Part shown: positions 11,969 to 24,040 of the stretch, piece after piece
Numbering within the stretch: the first letter of the stretch is position 1
Layout of the letters: the number at the start of each line of letters is the position of its first letter
Source of the DNA: Icerya purchasi
Taxonomy: Eukaryota > Arthropoda > Insecta > Hemiptera > Monophlebidae
Length of the DNA: 64,000 bases
NCBI GenBank assembly: GCA_039619475.1
Contig: CM077116.1
Location: 148,941,088-149,005,087, forward strand
Direction: 5' to 3'
Translations under genes and position numbers: made by a program
Notes under the pieces: generated by a model
Databases searched by the model: none
What the model was told of the DNA's origin: nothing
What the model saw: the letters and a program-made list of their open reading frames with translations, nothing else

Positions 11969-12454
11969 AGTTACAAACCAGGGTTTCAGCGTTATCTTTT
12001 TTATCAATTAAGTTATCAAAGAATTATATTCCGTATTGTTTTTGGTTGTAATAAATTTATAATTTCTCTCAGTGCTTGTACTGCGCGCTAACTGACGAAA
12101 CTTTGTTGGGTTTCGTGTTGTATTAAGAATTGAATTTTACTGGCTAGCGATCTTGCAAGATACTAATGTGCACATTAGTCGGTACACTTTTTGCTTATTC
12201 GATCTTACGACACGTGACGTTTTTTATATGTATAAATACGAATTCTGCACTATTTATATTTTCTTTGCATTATTTGTTAGATGTAGTAAAGCTTTTTTAG
12301 ATAAATACTTATATTTTGTATACCATAACCATTGAGTATTTAAGAAAAAGAAAAAAAAGAAATTATTTTTCACAAACTTTTCACGGAGAAATACATTCGA
12401 TTTCTTAAAGAAAATTTATATCATTAAGCTACGTTGTTAGTTCTGGCGCCCGAA
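11969..12454 (+). mobile_element. Putative LTR end with tRNA-Lys type primer-binding site
   Basis: The 11 bases TGGCGCCCGAA at 12444-12454 match the primer-binding site complementary to the 3' end of tRNA-Lys used by several LTR retroelements. They follow a stretch of about 475 bp that could be an LTR, with TATA-like TATAAATA near 12230 and a TTAGT-like end two bases before the site. No second LTR and no gag or pol coding was found downstream, so at most this is a decayed left end. A chance match cannot be excluded. Confidence 0.35.
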
Positions 12455-13426
12455 ATTTTTTTTATTAGCGTAATGGAACGCTAGCGAGCTGAGCAGAAAC
12501 CTGAGGTCGAAGTAGAACTGAAAGTCGCCGATAGAGGCATCCTGGATACAAACTGCATTTTTACAGGACACCCGCAAAGAGGGATGAAAATCAATCTTCG
12601 ATAATTTTCGTATTAAATAACGCCTTGCATAGAGACTAGATAAAGATTCGCATTGTATAATTAACGATAGAATTTCGTATTAAATCGATCTTTGACACAA
12701 ACCTACTTTCGTATTAAAATATATAATATGCGCAGACTTCTTCTTTTAGGAACTACTACAACAAGCTTTAAACAATATCAATTTTTTAAATTATATAACT
12801 GGTACTTCAGTATTATATCAAAATAATCATTTCTAAAATTAAAATTAATTGTATATAAGACGGAACAATTAATTTTATTTATTATACATTATATGTTATT
12901 CTGACATAACTGAAGAAGGCCAAGCTTGTGTGGAAGCAACAGTGATTACCAGACCGGTTAGGACAGTGACCTTTTCGTTACTGCGCTCAAGAAAAATCGT
13001 GTTTGTTAAAATTAACATACTTCCTGCAAAAAGGTTTTTTGGCAATGAAAAAGTTCCGAATTTCTCGTTGTCCCTCTATATGTATATCAGTATTCGTACT
13101 TTTGCTTTTATTTGATAAAGAAATTATTATTTTATGAATATTGTATTATATATTTCATAGTTATGGAAATAGTTCAAAAAGAGTAGGTTTTATAAAGTAT
13201 TATTTAACTTTTATAAGAATCACAAGTACCACTGTAAATTTTTGAGGATAAGAAAGTCGCGTTCGTAATTATTTTAGTATATTTAGAATTTTGAGTTCTA
13301 AAATATAAAAATATACAATAAATTAATACGTGTCAATGAAATAAGATAAAATAAACCTAAATTGTGTTAGATGTAAATACATTTTATTGCAAAGGTTCTT
13401 CCATTAATTATGTTAAAATAACAGTG
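12455..13426. other. AT-rich DNA, possibly decayed leader of the LTR element
   Basis: A somewhat GC-richer stretch (12480-12600) follows the putative primer-binding site. The rest is AT-rich with no coding signal. Confidence 0.35.
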
Positions 13427-14651
13427 GACGAGGTTAGTCCCAGAAGTACTCGACCTAACAAAGAAAACAAAAAACAATTTTGGAAAAAATACCTTAATTT
13501 CTCAACATAATCTCCTTTCACCTCGGTACACTTTTCCCTGCGATATTCAATACCTTCGATACCCTGTTTATAATGAGAACCGTCTAGCTCTTCAAAATAG
13601 CTATCAACTTCACCTCTTCACTGTTGGCAAATCTTTGACTAACGAGCCAATTTTTCAAATTTGGACAAAGAAAATATTGCGAGGGGACTGATGTGTAAGT
13701 TGGTGCATTGTTTTCTTGAAACAACACTTTCTTCTTAGCCAAATGCGTCCGTTTTTGTTTTTTTTTTTTTTTTTGATTTCATCACTCAAACGTTGCAATA
13801 AGTTCGCAAAATACTCTACGTTGATTGTTTTTCCTGTTTGAAAATAATCAATGAAAACTCTCCCGCGCGCATTCCAAAAAACTGACTCCATGTCTTTGCC
13901 AGCAGATGAAACTGATTTGGTATTTTTTGGAACCGATTATTCTCCCTATTCAATCCATTGTTTTGACTATTTCTTTACCTCAAATGTGAAGCGATGAACC
14001 TATGATTCATCCATGGTTATGAATCGACGAAAAAAATCGGTTTTAAACATCGTCAACCACCCGACTGAAACATTCTCACGACGCCGTTTTTGTTCCATAG
14101 TGGGTAAATACGGCACTCACCTTGCGCACAGCTTTTTCATGTTCAAATTTTCAGTTAATAAGCGATGTAAAGTATTTTTTGAAATGCCTACCATATCTGC
14201 TAGCTTGTGCACTTTCAGTTGATGGTCATCCAATACCGTTTTATGGATTTTCTTCGTCGTTTCTGGCGTAATCACACCTCATTTGGTCAAACACCCTTGG
14301 TAGCTCGTACGGACTCTTTTAAATTCTGCCACCCAATATTTTATTGTTTTAAACGAAGAAGCGACTCCTCCAGAATAGAATCTAGCTCAGCTTTTATATT
14401 TGTTGGACTGAGACCTTTCAAATAAAAGTATTGTATCCCATAACGACGACCAAATTCTTTTTTTCTATGTTTACAAATTCACTGAGAATGTTCGCTATTG
14501 ATGGCTACCAAGCAAATACTAAACAACGTAGCGTCTTCAAACTTGAAACATAAGCTTTATAAGATGGGTGTAGCTTTTAGCATAGTAATATTTTTCAAAC
14601 AACCGCCACCATCTGTATATTACTTCGGGTACTTCTAGGAATACCCTCGTA
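13427..14651 (-). mobile_element. Decayed mariner element (copy M1)
   Basis: Imperfect terminal inverted repeats bound about 1.2 kb: ACGAGGTTAGTCCCAGAAGT at the left, and the complement of ACGAGGGTATTCCTAGAAGT at the right. Mariner transposase fragments are readable between them on the minus strand. The TA flank is clear only on the right, so the exact left end is uncertain by a few bases. Confidence 0.9.
13490..14500 (-). pseudogene. Mariner transposase pseudogene (DD34D type), internally deleted
   Basis: Collinear fragments read on the minus strand: an N-terminal helix-turn-helix segment (FGRRYGIQYFYLKGLSP), a second helix-turn-helix segment (LADMVGISKNTLHRLLTENL), the first catalytic block (TMDES followed by a stop), the ESVFWNARGRVFIDY block, and a C-terminal ELDGSHYKQGIEGIEYR block. 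The second catalytic block is changed to FQENNAPTYTS, so its Asp is lost. It is followed almost directly by YFLCPNLKNWL, so about 30 residues containing the canonical YSPDLAP part of the third block are missing. Several frameshifts and stops are present. Most similar, from memory of the family, to insect mariners with a VFWDARG motif. Confidence 0.9.
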
Positions 14652-15106
14652 TAACAGATAAAATTGTTTCGTCTTTTATATACGTTTAATTAATTTTAGA
14701 AATGATTGTTTTAATGTAATATTAAAGCATAAGTTATAAAATTTAAAAAATGCATGTTATTTAAAGCTCGATGATGTAGGACTTACAAAAATTCGGCATC
14801 TTTCCAAAAAAAAACAAAAAAACACAAAAACCCCGCTAATCAAAAAGGTCGAGAAATGAGGTTAACGAAGGCTAATCATCATTAAAATTGGAATTGTTTT
14901 AGAAAAATCTTAGATACTTACACCTGGAAAAACAAAACAGTCGGTCAAAGCAGTGATTTCAAATTGATAGGAAAACTTTAAAAAAAAGTTTTTTTCTTAG
15001 GGGAAAAAAAAAAAAATTCAAGGTTCATTCTAAAAGTTTAATAAAACGGCACTAAACAGTGAAAAATAATTATTTTTATAAAATTTCATTTATTTTACAG
15101 TAAAAT
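14652..15106. other. AT-rich DNA, nothing identified
   Basis: Homopolymer A runs only. Confidence 0.5.
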
Positions 15107-15351
15107 ATACATAAAGATATTATTATGATTATTCTTATTATTAGAGTCGGAGCTAAATTCAACCTGCAACGATATTTAGAAACAATTTAATGAAGGTAAC
15201 AACATAATCACCCTTTTCCTATAAACCAAATATTGAAAAGAATCAGGAATATTTAATGCGATTTCTAATTATTGTTGTAATTTGAATTTGGTATCGACTC
15301 TAATATATGTATTAATGTTGTTCAAGTATAATCATAATATCTTTACGTATG
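15107..15351. repeat. Short inverted-repeat element (MITE-like)
   Basis: The left arm (15107-15162) and right arm (15282-15351) are inverted copies. Both contain ATTAGAGTCG followed by AAATTCAA at the inner edge, and both contain TAAAGATATTATTATGATTA-like sequence at the outer edge, with a short insertion in the right arm. About 120 bp lies between. No coding capacity and no identified target duplication. Confidence 0.65.
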
Positions 15352-16503
15352 TTTTTCTACAAAACATATGATAGTTTATCAAACAATTACTTTTTACTTT
15401 TTACTGAGTTTTTATTAAATTATTAGAACTGAACTCGATATGATTTTTTTTTAAACATTTTTATTTCATAAATCTTGGGGTAAATATTTGTGACTAATAA
15501 TAACGTTTAATACCGATACTTCTCGTACTGTATAAAGCTATATATTAGTTCAGAAGTAAGTAATATCTAAACTTGATTAGTGATGTGTTTCTTCACTTAA
15601 GGGTGTCAAAACCACTATCTCTATTCGACTCCACTCGATACGAAACTAACGTTGGTAATATTTTACGTAATTTGCATTTATCGCTCCTTTCATTTAAAAA
15701 TTTTTGGGATTCATATTTTTTCCATATTCTAATAAAATTTTTTTTAGCTAACTGTTAACAAGCTATATTATTAAGCAAAGAAAGTTTATCTCTAGTACTC
15801 TAGTACTGTAAGGAGATTTGTTTTTTTTTGAATGTAATGTGTACATTACTATTTATGATAAATAAATGAAAATATGAATTAAAATTAAAGCGTAGTGAAA
15901 TAGTGAATGTGTAGGTATGTGAGAACCAACGCTGGCTTAGAGTTGATAGTTCGTCATGCATCGAAGATGAGCGGGATGCAGGCGATCATAGATCAGGACG
16001 GAAAATCCGTAGTTTTGGGGGCAAAGAAACGGATAGAAAATGACATTGCCGAATAAATGATAGCTATGAAAAACTTAATTATTAGTTAGTTGCTCCTCAG
16101 AATCTGGCAAATAAATACTTCGGACAATGGTCAGGTTATGAATAGCGAATGCCCAGATCGCCAGGGTTTTTCGCTTAAATTAACGCGGGAAAATATAATT
16201 TCGGTTTTACCGATCGTAATTTTCTTAAATTAATTAATTTTTGTACTTCACTTTCTCCGCTATCGAAGATCTAGTTTTGGACCATTAGTGAACTCATCAT
16301 TCAACTATATGGCCATTGTAGCTACCTGGCCACAATTAGTTATATGCACTGTTTATTTTTATTTAATTTTATAATTCTTGTAATTAATTTGACTAATTCT
16401 GGTAATGTTTTTAGCTGCCAACCGACATAGAAAAATTTGTGCAAATTGAATTAATATAATCCACTAAAACAGCGCAATTCCACTCTCTGATTTAAAAATA
16501 AAC

Positions 16504-16537
<34 letters not shown>

Positions 16538-19500
16538 GAATGGAAATGATAATTTCTAATTTGCGATAAAATAAAAAAATGAAATAAATTTCACGTTCAA
16601 AGATTTAGATCAGATTCCTTTGCGGCTGTAAAAGGTTTAGAAGAGCGGTCTTAAAGCAGTTGTCAAAGAATGTCCCGGAGAGAGTCTTTCGATAGTGGCA
16701 GAAATTATGGCATAAGTGCATTTCACTTGGAGGGGATTATAAAAGGAAAATGTCGAAGTAAACCTAGAATAAAAAATAAATATTTTTTTGAAGCAAGTGA
16801 CAGTATTTACTGAATGCTCCTTGTACTTTATATTAATTCAAACAATTATTTATATTAAGTTAATATTCATTTCTATATTGCCATTAAATATAAATGCGAA
16901 TAAATGTTATTAAAAACAGAAATGTATTAAATCGTAAAATAAATAAAAATTAATTGACGTGTTTTCATCGTACTCATGAATGTTTTTATTTGCATTTATA
17001 TTTTGTATGAATTCTTTGACGTTGACTCGGTTTTGACGTTTTCAACCATACTAAGACTTAAATGACAAAAATACCGCTCTTTCTCACTCGTAATACCGTC
17101 ATTCCTCTTTTATTCTTGTAATTCCTAGTCCTTTTTCATCTCTGGAACTTTCAGCATTCTACCAGTTTGAGTTTTAACTTTGTTTGAAAAAAAAACAAAA
17201 AACAACACAACAAAATTGCAGCTCAAATAACGAAAATAACTTTTTTTCACTGCGTAAATTAGTTACTGAAAAATAGCTAATGAACACACGGGTTTTTTTC
17301 TTTCTTTTTTAACTTAAAAAAACTAACGATTTTTAATTAATAAAGAGTTATACGAAAATATCTAGGATATATGTATACTCCATAAAATACTGATAAGACG
17401 GAAATTACGAAACGGGCGAAATGAATGATGTAATCTTTTAAAATGAATAAAATTCAGTTCTATAGAAGAATCTCTTGAAAAAGTTCCGTCGTAATCAAAT
17501 TTAATTTCAAAGTAGAAAATTAAAACATTTTAAATATAATTCGCGGTTTTCAATGGAAATCCATTTCCCTTCGCTCGAAAACAAACTTGGAAAACTTCGA
17601 GGTTACCTTTTTGTGTCTGGTAAATTAATTAAATTTCGGTACACCACGCGAGAAAAGCGTGAAGTATAGGGATTTTCCAATCGATCATTTATTGTTTTTA
17701 ACAAAATGTTGTAAAACCCCAACAGTATACTCTATCAGTATAAAATTATCATAATATCGCATAAAAAGGATTATTTTCAGTCTAGAATCTCTACACATTC
17801 ATTACATTTTGGGCTGACTTCCGGAAGTCCGTTAATGTCCTCGGTGATCGAGTAAATATTCAGACCAACTACACTTATCAAAATTCACTGATACTGTAAT
17901 TTTATTCGATCGAAATAGTATCGTACTGTCCCTGTCGCAAAAACAAGTTGATTTCTAAAGATCATTAGTAAAATTTCCCGAGAACTTCCTACTACACTCT
18001 AGTGAAACAGCGAACTACCACGTGCGAACTCGGACGCTATTCACTTCAATTCGACAAGGAAACGCAACAGTCTCTATGGAAGCGCGGATGAGGTTAAAAA
18101 ACCGGCAATAGAGTATACCACAAGGACTTATGCGAACTGTAACAGCCAAAGTACTCAGCTAAACGCGAGAGCAACTTTAAGGGAGCCACGCGTTTATAAT
18201 AGAATGTGTCGTATTTTACACGGAAAATTACGAATTGCATATTACTAATTTACGTCGGGTTAAAATCTTAATTCTGCCGCAATACTATCCGGTGCGTGTC
18301 TTTTCAGGAAATGAAATTAGGAATACCGAAAGTAAATGAATAAATAAGTTAGCGGACGTGTAAGTAAACGTAACCGTTTCTGTTGCAATATACTTAAATT
18401 CAGAATCTATAATTAACTAAATAATGGCGAAGGTTTAAATGGGAATATATGGAGCTAGTATTAAAAATCGCATAGACACACACAACATCCTTCCGGTACT
18501 TGTTAATAGTTCAATAAATTAACTGTCAATGTTAAAAGAACCGGTTGCAACGTCAATTAACTCTTTTCCCTTACTTCGTGCGTAAATGTACACGATAATA
18601 GCACGCGTTTGATATTTTTTTTATCAGAAGAAAAAATGCGGCACTAAAAAAATCTAGAAAAACAAAAATCACTTATCGATCGGAAGCGCTCGCAAAAAAA
18701 AAAAAAAACAGAAAACAGAAAACAACTCCCACGTAAAAAATTAGCAACAAGATTTAGTTGCATAATTTTAGAAAATGAAAAAACATAAGCAACGTTGATA
18801 CATTGACAAAAACGGCAATAGTAACTAGTTTGACCACGCCGTTATTAATCAAGGGATGCGAAGCACTGCTCAATTCTCTTCGTTAGAGCACTACATCGTA
18901 CCAAACTGCAGCTTCACTGAGACTTTCTCGCACAAAAACTTACAAGAGAAAGTCTAAATAAGTATTATTGTATCGAATATATATATATATATATATAAAA
19001 ATAAAGAAATGTGCACCATCCATCGCAAAAAAAAAAAAAAAAAAAAAACAATAAACCGCGCGCTAAGTAATAATTTGAACGTTTATGATGTAATGCCAGT
19101 CTGAACTCTAAGGGGAAAAGTGTTAAATAAAACTGTTTTCTTTTGTTATTGTTTTTTTTTTTTTCGTCTAGCATTAAAAAACATTATTTGACCACTAAAT
19201 GGCCGTAGAATTATTTTTAAATTTATTACTGTAATCAATTTCTCACTTTTGTCGTTGTTGAAAATCGAACCGTTGACCACTAATAGTCGCTCACAATCGC
19301 AATGGTAACAATTAAGTTCCTGTTCCACAAAATTCAAGCAGCAAAAAGTAAATAGCAGCCCTTCACTTATGTTTTTTTTTCTTTTCCGAATTGGCCAACT
19401 TAGGAAATTTCAACTGTGTGAATTTTTAGCTTTCTTCTGAATACGTATTACCACATTCGGTGTCGATATTAGTCTTTTCTTTCTTCGGTCTATTGTTTTT

Positions 19501-20429
19501 CCGTTTGTAATTTCGGTAATATTATTATTATTATTATTATTGATTACAAAAAGCCCGATCTGGAAATTTTTTCACCGGTTATTTTAAACATATAAAGAAA
19601 GAAACGTATTAAGAATAGAAAACTGAAACAAAAACGGTAAGGACCCACACATACACATAAAAAAATTACATTATGTATTTATACGTGCGAGTACTCGTTT
19701 AGCATTGTAAAGAGATTTCAATGAGACTCTTTACCGGAATTTTGATAACTACCACGAAATTTTTTTTATATTAAAAGGAGAAAAAAAATTAAAATAAATA
19801 TGCACGTACGCATAATTACAACAATACTTTTACTTCGCCGTGCGCTATTCTGACGTAGAGCACGCATCAAACAATCACGATCAATATCGAGTTGAAAGCC
19901 TCGATAAACAGAATTTTGGACTGTTCCTTTTGTTTCGAACCAGTTTAAAACACATTTTACATGTACGACGCAACCAGCTGAGAACACATACAAATAATTG
20001 CCCGCGGGGCAAGATAAATCACAGCGGAACACCAAAACCGATTCGTCACAATATCTCTGTTGCCTGTTACCGTCAAAATTATTATTTAACGCACTTTTTT
20101 AGTGCGATGTAGTCCTCCCAAAACGACACGAAAGTTCCCCCCTCCGCATCCAAAAAAAAGTCCGCTTCGTTTTTTTTTATATATTTTTGCATCTTCTTAA
20201 ATTGATGGATTTCGCAATGACTCAACGCGACTCTACATTATGTCTCATACGGAGCGTGGACGTCATGTGCGACATAATCCTTATAAAGCACTTCTCAGAG
20301 TGCCGTGAGATTTTACTAAATCGCAGATAAGAATATGTAGCGATATTTTTCTACCGGCCACCTGCAAAGCATGTGATACATCGAGAAACTTCAAAACGTA
20401 AACAGCGGAGAAATGTAGTAGTACGTACC
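15352..20429. other. Long AT-rich stretch without genes
   Basis: No exon, transposase or reverse transcriptase fragment recognised. Simple repeats include (AAT)n at 16505-16533, (AT)n near 18980, poly-A near 19027-19048 and (ATT)n at 19519-19541. The segment 17800-18200 is slightly richer in CpG, with no coding signal. Confidence 0.5.
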
Positions 20430-21389
20430 AACCTGCCGACAGAAACGAATTGAATTATTTCCTCGTGTCAAGTATATTTATAGGCGCGTACGAGCCGACT
20501 GTACTAATTCGTATAAGTGCATGCGAGAAGAAAGATAACAAACAGGAAAAACAAAAATGAAAAAAAAAAAAAAAAAGACCAAAGAGGAACACAATCATTA
20601 TATTAAAAATAAAAAATGCGTCCAACAGGCGACAAGCTACCTGTTTATATTTATTTATAGATTACACTGGATTTACCTGATAGCGCGCGTCGACTATATT
20701 TATAGAGAGCACGAGTTCTCTATTATCACCGCCTACTTGGAGCCTGATAGCCAGATCTGTTGCTCCTATCGTGGCTTCGTCTCAGTAGTTATCTCTTTAT
20801 CAACGAGGACTATCTTCAGAAGAAGACGACTTCTGCTGTCAGCTATCCCTTCGCTTACGTGTGCAGTAGCGGTGCTATGGGGGCACTTTCACTAGCCAGC
20901 GGCGACCACACATCACTCCGCACAGACTAGTTATACTGGACAGATGAGAAGAGATAATTGAAACGTCGTCATTTTCGATCTCAAAACGTATCGCGACTAT
21001 TATCAGTGAAAAACACGTTTACCTAGCGCGCGAAACAATGCAAAAACATACACAAGCGGCAAAGTGCGGAAAAAAGAGGTGAACTGTCGACGGGAGTCTA
21101 AGTAGCAACGACAAACATTTGAACAACACCGATGTGCAAAGAACCCTAAGTTAGAGCATCGACAATTTAATGGGAGATCGAAGCGGTTTGTGCAGGCCGC
21201 GCAATAACATATAACCAGAACAAAACAAGAACGGTTATTATAATTACAAGAACGCAATCTAGATGATAAACAAGATTTTCTTTTGATCGGCATTCCTCCA
21301 GCGCGATGGGGCCCGTACAATAAACAGAAACTTAGTAATATTAGCAAATCATTCCGACACTTCCTTCTGCTACCGCACACACACGTACA

Positions 21390-21421
<32 letters not shown>

Positions 21422-21670
21422 CACACATATGGGCGATAATCGTACAACACCGGACTAGTTCTCTTAATTATATATGTACGAAGAAGAATCGGGGTCATTT
21501 CCTCCTCTAAGCCAATCGAGCCTCCCGTCTACAGTCAGAATCGGGGGAAAAGAGGTGCACACAACAGTTATTAACTTTCCAACTATTCCCTCGTTAAAAG
21601 TATTTCCAAAACGCCCGGGCTGGCATCGCGAGTTTTTCGACGTAATGGCGCCTACACAGAAAGAGGGCAA
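20430..21670. promoter_or_regulatory. CpG/GC-elevated segment with TATA-like boxes (uncertain)
   Basis: Composition rises above the surroundings, and two TATATTTATAG-type motifs occur near 20472 and 20696. Open frames of 112 and 141 codons on the two strands resemble no family. It may be a promoter or a non-coding first exon of an unseen gene, but it could be nothing. A (TA)n tract lies near 21390-21414. Confidence 0.2.
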
Positions 21671-22237
21671 AATCCAACATCATAATTCCTATTGACTAGA
21701 CGACTCTCCCGTAAAGAGGTCTAAACCGCAATCGAAATTACTAACTTTAAGATAAAGTGAAATAAATAATACGAAAAAGTCCTATTAACAGGCAATATTT
21801 AATCGAATATTTTTTTTCCCACCTTAGATAAAAAAAAAACACTAATCATATGGAAGCGCATATTCAAAAGGTAAAAAAAAATCAAAACAAGTCTCCGCTG
21901 TTATTTGCAATAGTTGCAGATGTGTATTAATTTAATGTGCTGCGATGCAAAAAACTGATCAAGAACGATGAATTAAAAGCTTAATGAATGTCGAAATATT
22001 TACACTGTAACGCTACATTCTCGATGTATTAATTTGCGCATCCTTACCTGAGATGTCAAATGTAACGTTTAGTTTCGTTTACTTGTCCTTAGGGATGCCA
22101 CCACGACCTAACCCCTAGATGTGAAATTTATATAACTTTACTTACTTTATCTAAGATTAGAGTTGTTTCTATCATTATTATTATTATTATTATAATCATT
22201 ACTATCGCGGAATCAGAATCGTACTGGTTTTTAAGTG
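21671..22237. other. AT-rich DNA, nothing identified
   Basis: It contains an (ATT)n tract at 22172-22192 just before the LINE tail. Confidence 0.5.
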
Positions 22238-22856
22238 TATTATATTAATTCGGCTGATTCCTTGGCTCGGGCTGCTGCTGCTTCCTCTCGTCTTTTTTTT
22301 AAAAAAATTCCACCCGATAACCTGCTATCAATTTGTAAAAGCTTTCATATCCGATTTTGGTCGGATACCTATGTTTCTTCTTTTTCCAATAGTTGTTCCT
22401 TTTACCTGTCAGTCCAGCCTACTCTTCCTTCATATTCATGGTTTCTTTTGCATCCCTCCATTCGTCGTTCTGATGTTGTTTCCATTGTTCGTATGCGCTT
22501 TGGCCATTCTTTGCTGCCTTCCTCCAGATTTCGTTTCTCCTTGATTTCTTCTCCACACTGTCCTCTCTATCCGGGTGATGCAATTATTTGCGACGCCGAT
22601 CATGTGTTCTTCCAATGTTCATCCCTCTCCGTGGAGCGTTCTGCCTTATATTGTTATTTGCTTAAGCTTGGACTTCCTACCCCTCATTGTGCTTCCTATA
22701 TCCTGTCCTTTCCTTCCCCACTAATTATGCCTGCTATTTGTTCCTTTTTAGTTAAAATTTCTGATCGAATCAAAATATAACCGACTTCTTTCCTTACCTT
22801 TTGTTTCTGGGTAAAGGTCCTTGGTTGACGAGCCCCCCCCCCCAAAAAAAATTTAA
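22238..22856 (+). mobile_element. 5'-truncated LINE tail (I/jockey-type, RNase H bearing), copy 1
   Basis: The frame starts within the end of the RNase H domain (NSADSLARAAA, equivalent to the GNESADSLA motif). It continues through the C-terminal region with RMRFGHSLLPSSRFRF and a Cys/His cluster CDADHVFFQC typical of the C-terminus of insect non-LTR elements. It ends ISDRIKI-stop. The 3' tail reads TTTCTGGGTAAAGGTCCTTGG, then poly-C and poly-A. The frame from 22238 to 22780 is uninterrupted, unlike most elements here, so this copy may be relatively young. Related copies lie at 29605, 33861 and (reverse) 45018. Confidence 0.85.
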
Positions 22857-22894
22857 ACTCTTCCTCGTTTCAGTAATTTCCAATTAATGCGGAG

Positions 22895-24040
22895 CTGTTT
22901 TTTTTTTTTTTTTTCAATTGAGTGTCACGGACTAGGATCTATACCGGTGCTTTATAATTGCATTAGTCCACCATCGCTTTGGTCTCCTCGCCGATCTGTT
23001 ACCCTGCACTTTCAACTTTTGCGCTAGAGACATCAACGTTACTACCTTTTCGGATGGCGTTTTCCATATCTGTACCATCTCAGGCGAGTCTTGTACAGTT
23101 TATTAATCATGTGCACATTCTTAATATTAATTTCAAGACCACACTGTTCGAGTTTATTACTGCACATCTCGATAGCCGGCGACGACAGAAATTATTATTA
23201 CAAAAAAAAATTAAAAATTAAATACTCGCTATTTCACGTAGAAAGCACCGGTAAATCACCACGTATACCATCATATGCGCGCCTGTTAGTACACGGCAGA
23301 CACACTAAGGACTGCATTTGTATATCGATAATCAAACATTTACAAGCAGTTCCGAATGTAGAGTCCTGCACGCGTGTACACTCGCGTTGCATATAACGAT
23401 TGCCTCCTAGGACACTCTGCGTATGTATGTACAGCTGAAATGTACGAATAGATAGACGCCGACACGCTCAGTAATTAAGTATGGCACTATAAAGAAGAAG
23501 ATCTATACTCATCTTGAAGTTCTTTTGTTTTGGCAATAAACGCGATATCTTCGCACACAGCAATGCCCGCGAGAGACTGTATGCTTCGTGTGACTGAATT
23601 CATCACTATATTAAATAATAACGGTGAGAGTGCGGAGAGCCCTGATGTACTTCTGTTTAAGTAAGAAAACTAATTCGTCCACTGCACATCTACCTATACT
23701 AGTTACGTAGTTACGTCATCGTATAACATTTGCACCCATTTTACCAGACTTTCTGGAACTGTCCGCGGTACCCCAATACATATCAGATCAAATAGTCAAA
23801 TTTGTAGAACTTTTCCTGTCCGCTTTTCCACCAACATACGGAACTCAAAAACTGCACTGGTTATATCGTATCTCCTAATAGTTGATTTATTGTCAGTTCA
23901 ACGCAATATTTCTGAGATTCGTTTCAAAATTTTCATCGTACACGATATAACAGTCTTACGGGAGGCGATAATTTTGCAGTGCACTGGGTCCCTTTATTTT
24001 TGAATATTACGATAGTTATATTAGTATTAATTGTGGCTAG
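22895..24040 (-). mobile_element. 5'-truncated RTE-like LINE fragment
   Basis: On the minus strand a reverse transcriptase can be followed through several frames. IVIFKNKGT is followed by VPRTVPESLVKWVQMLYDD, then GRCAVDELVF, HQGS and SPLLFNIVMNSVTRSIQ. The catalytic FADD box has become CEDIAF. Further downstream is a C-terminal RWYRYGKRHP ... RRPKRWWTNAI segment like the RWxGHVxR...GRPKxRW tail of RTE-type elements. The fragment ends in poly-A (poly-T on the plus strand at about 22897-22914), the expected 3' end. Many stops and frameshifts show it is inactive. Confidence 0.8.

Noticed and set aside
20557..21428. Frames of 112 (plus) and 141 (minus) codons in a GC-elevated segment
   Set aside because: Low-complexity starts (poly-Lys, Ile-Tyr microsatellite) and no family resemblance. 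Kept only as a weak regulatory-region note.
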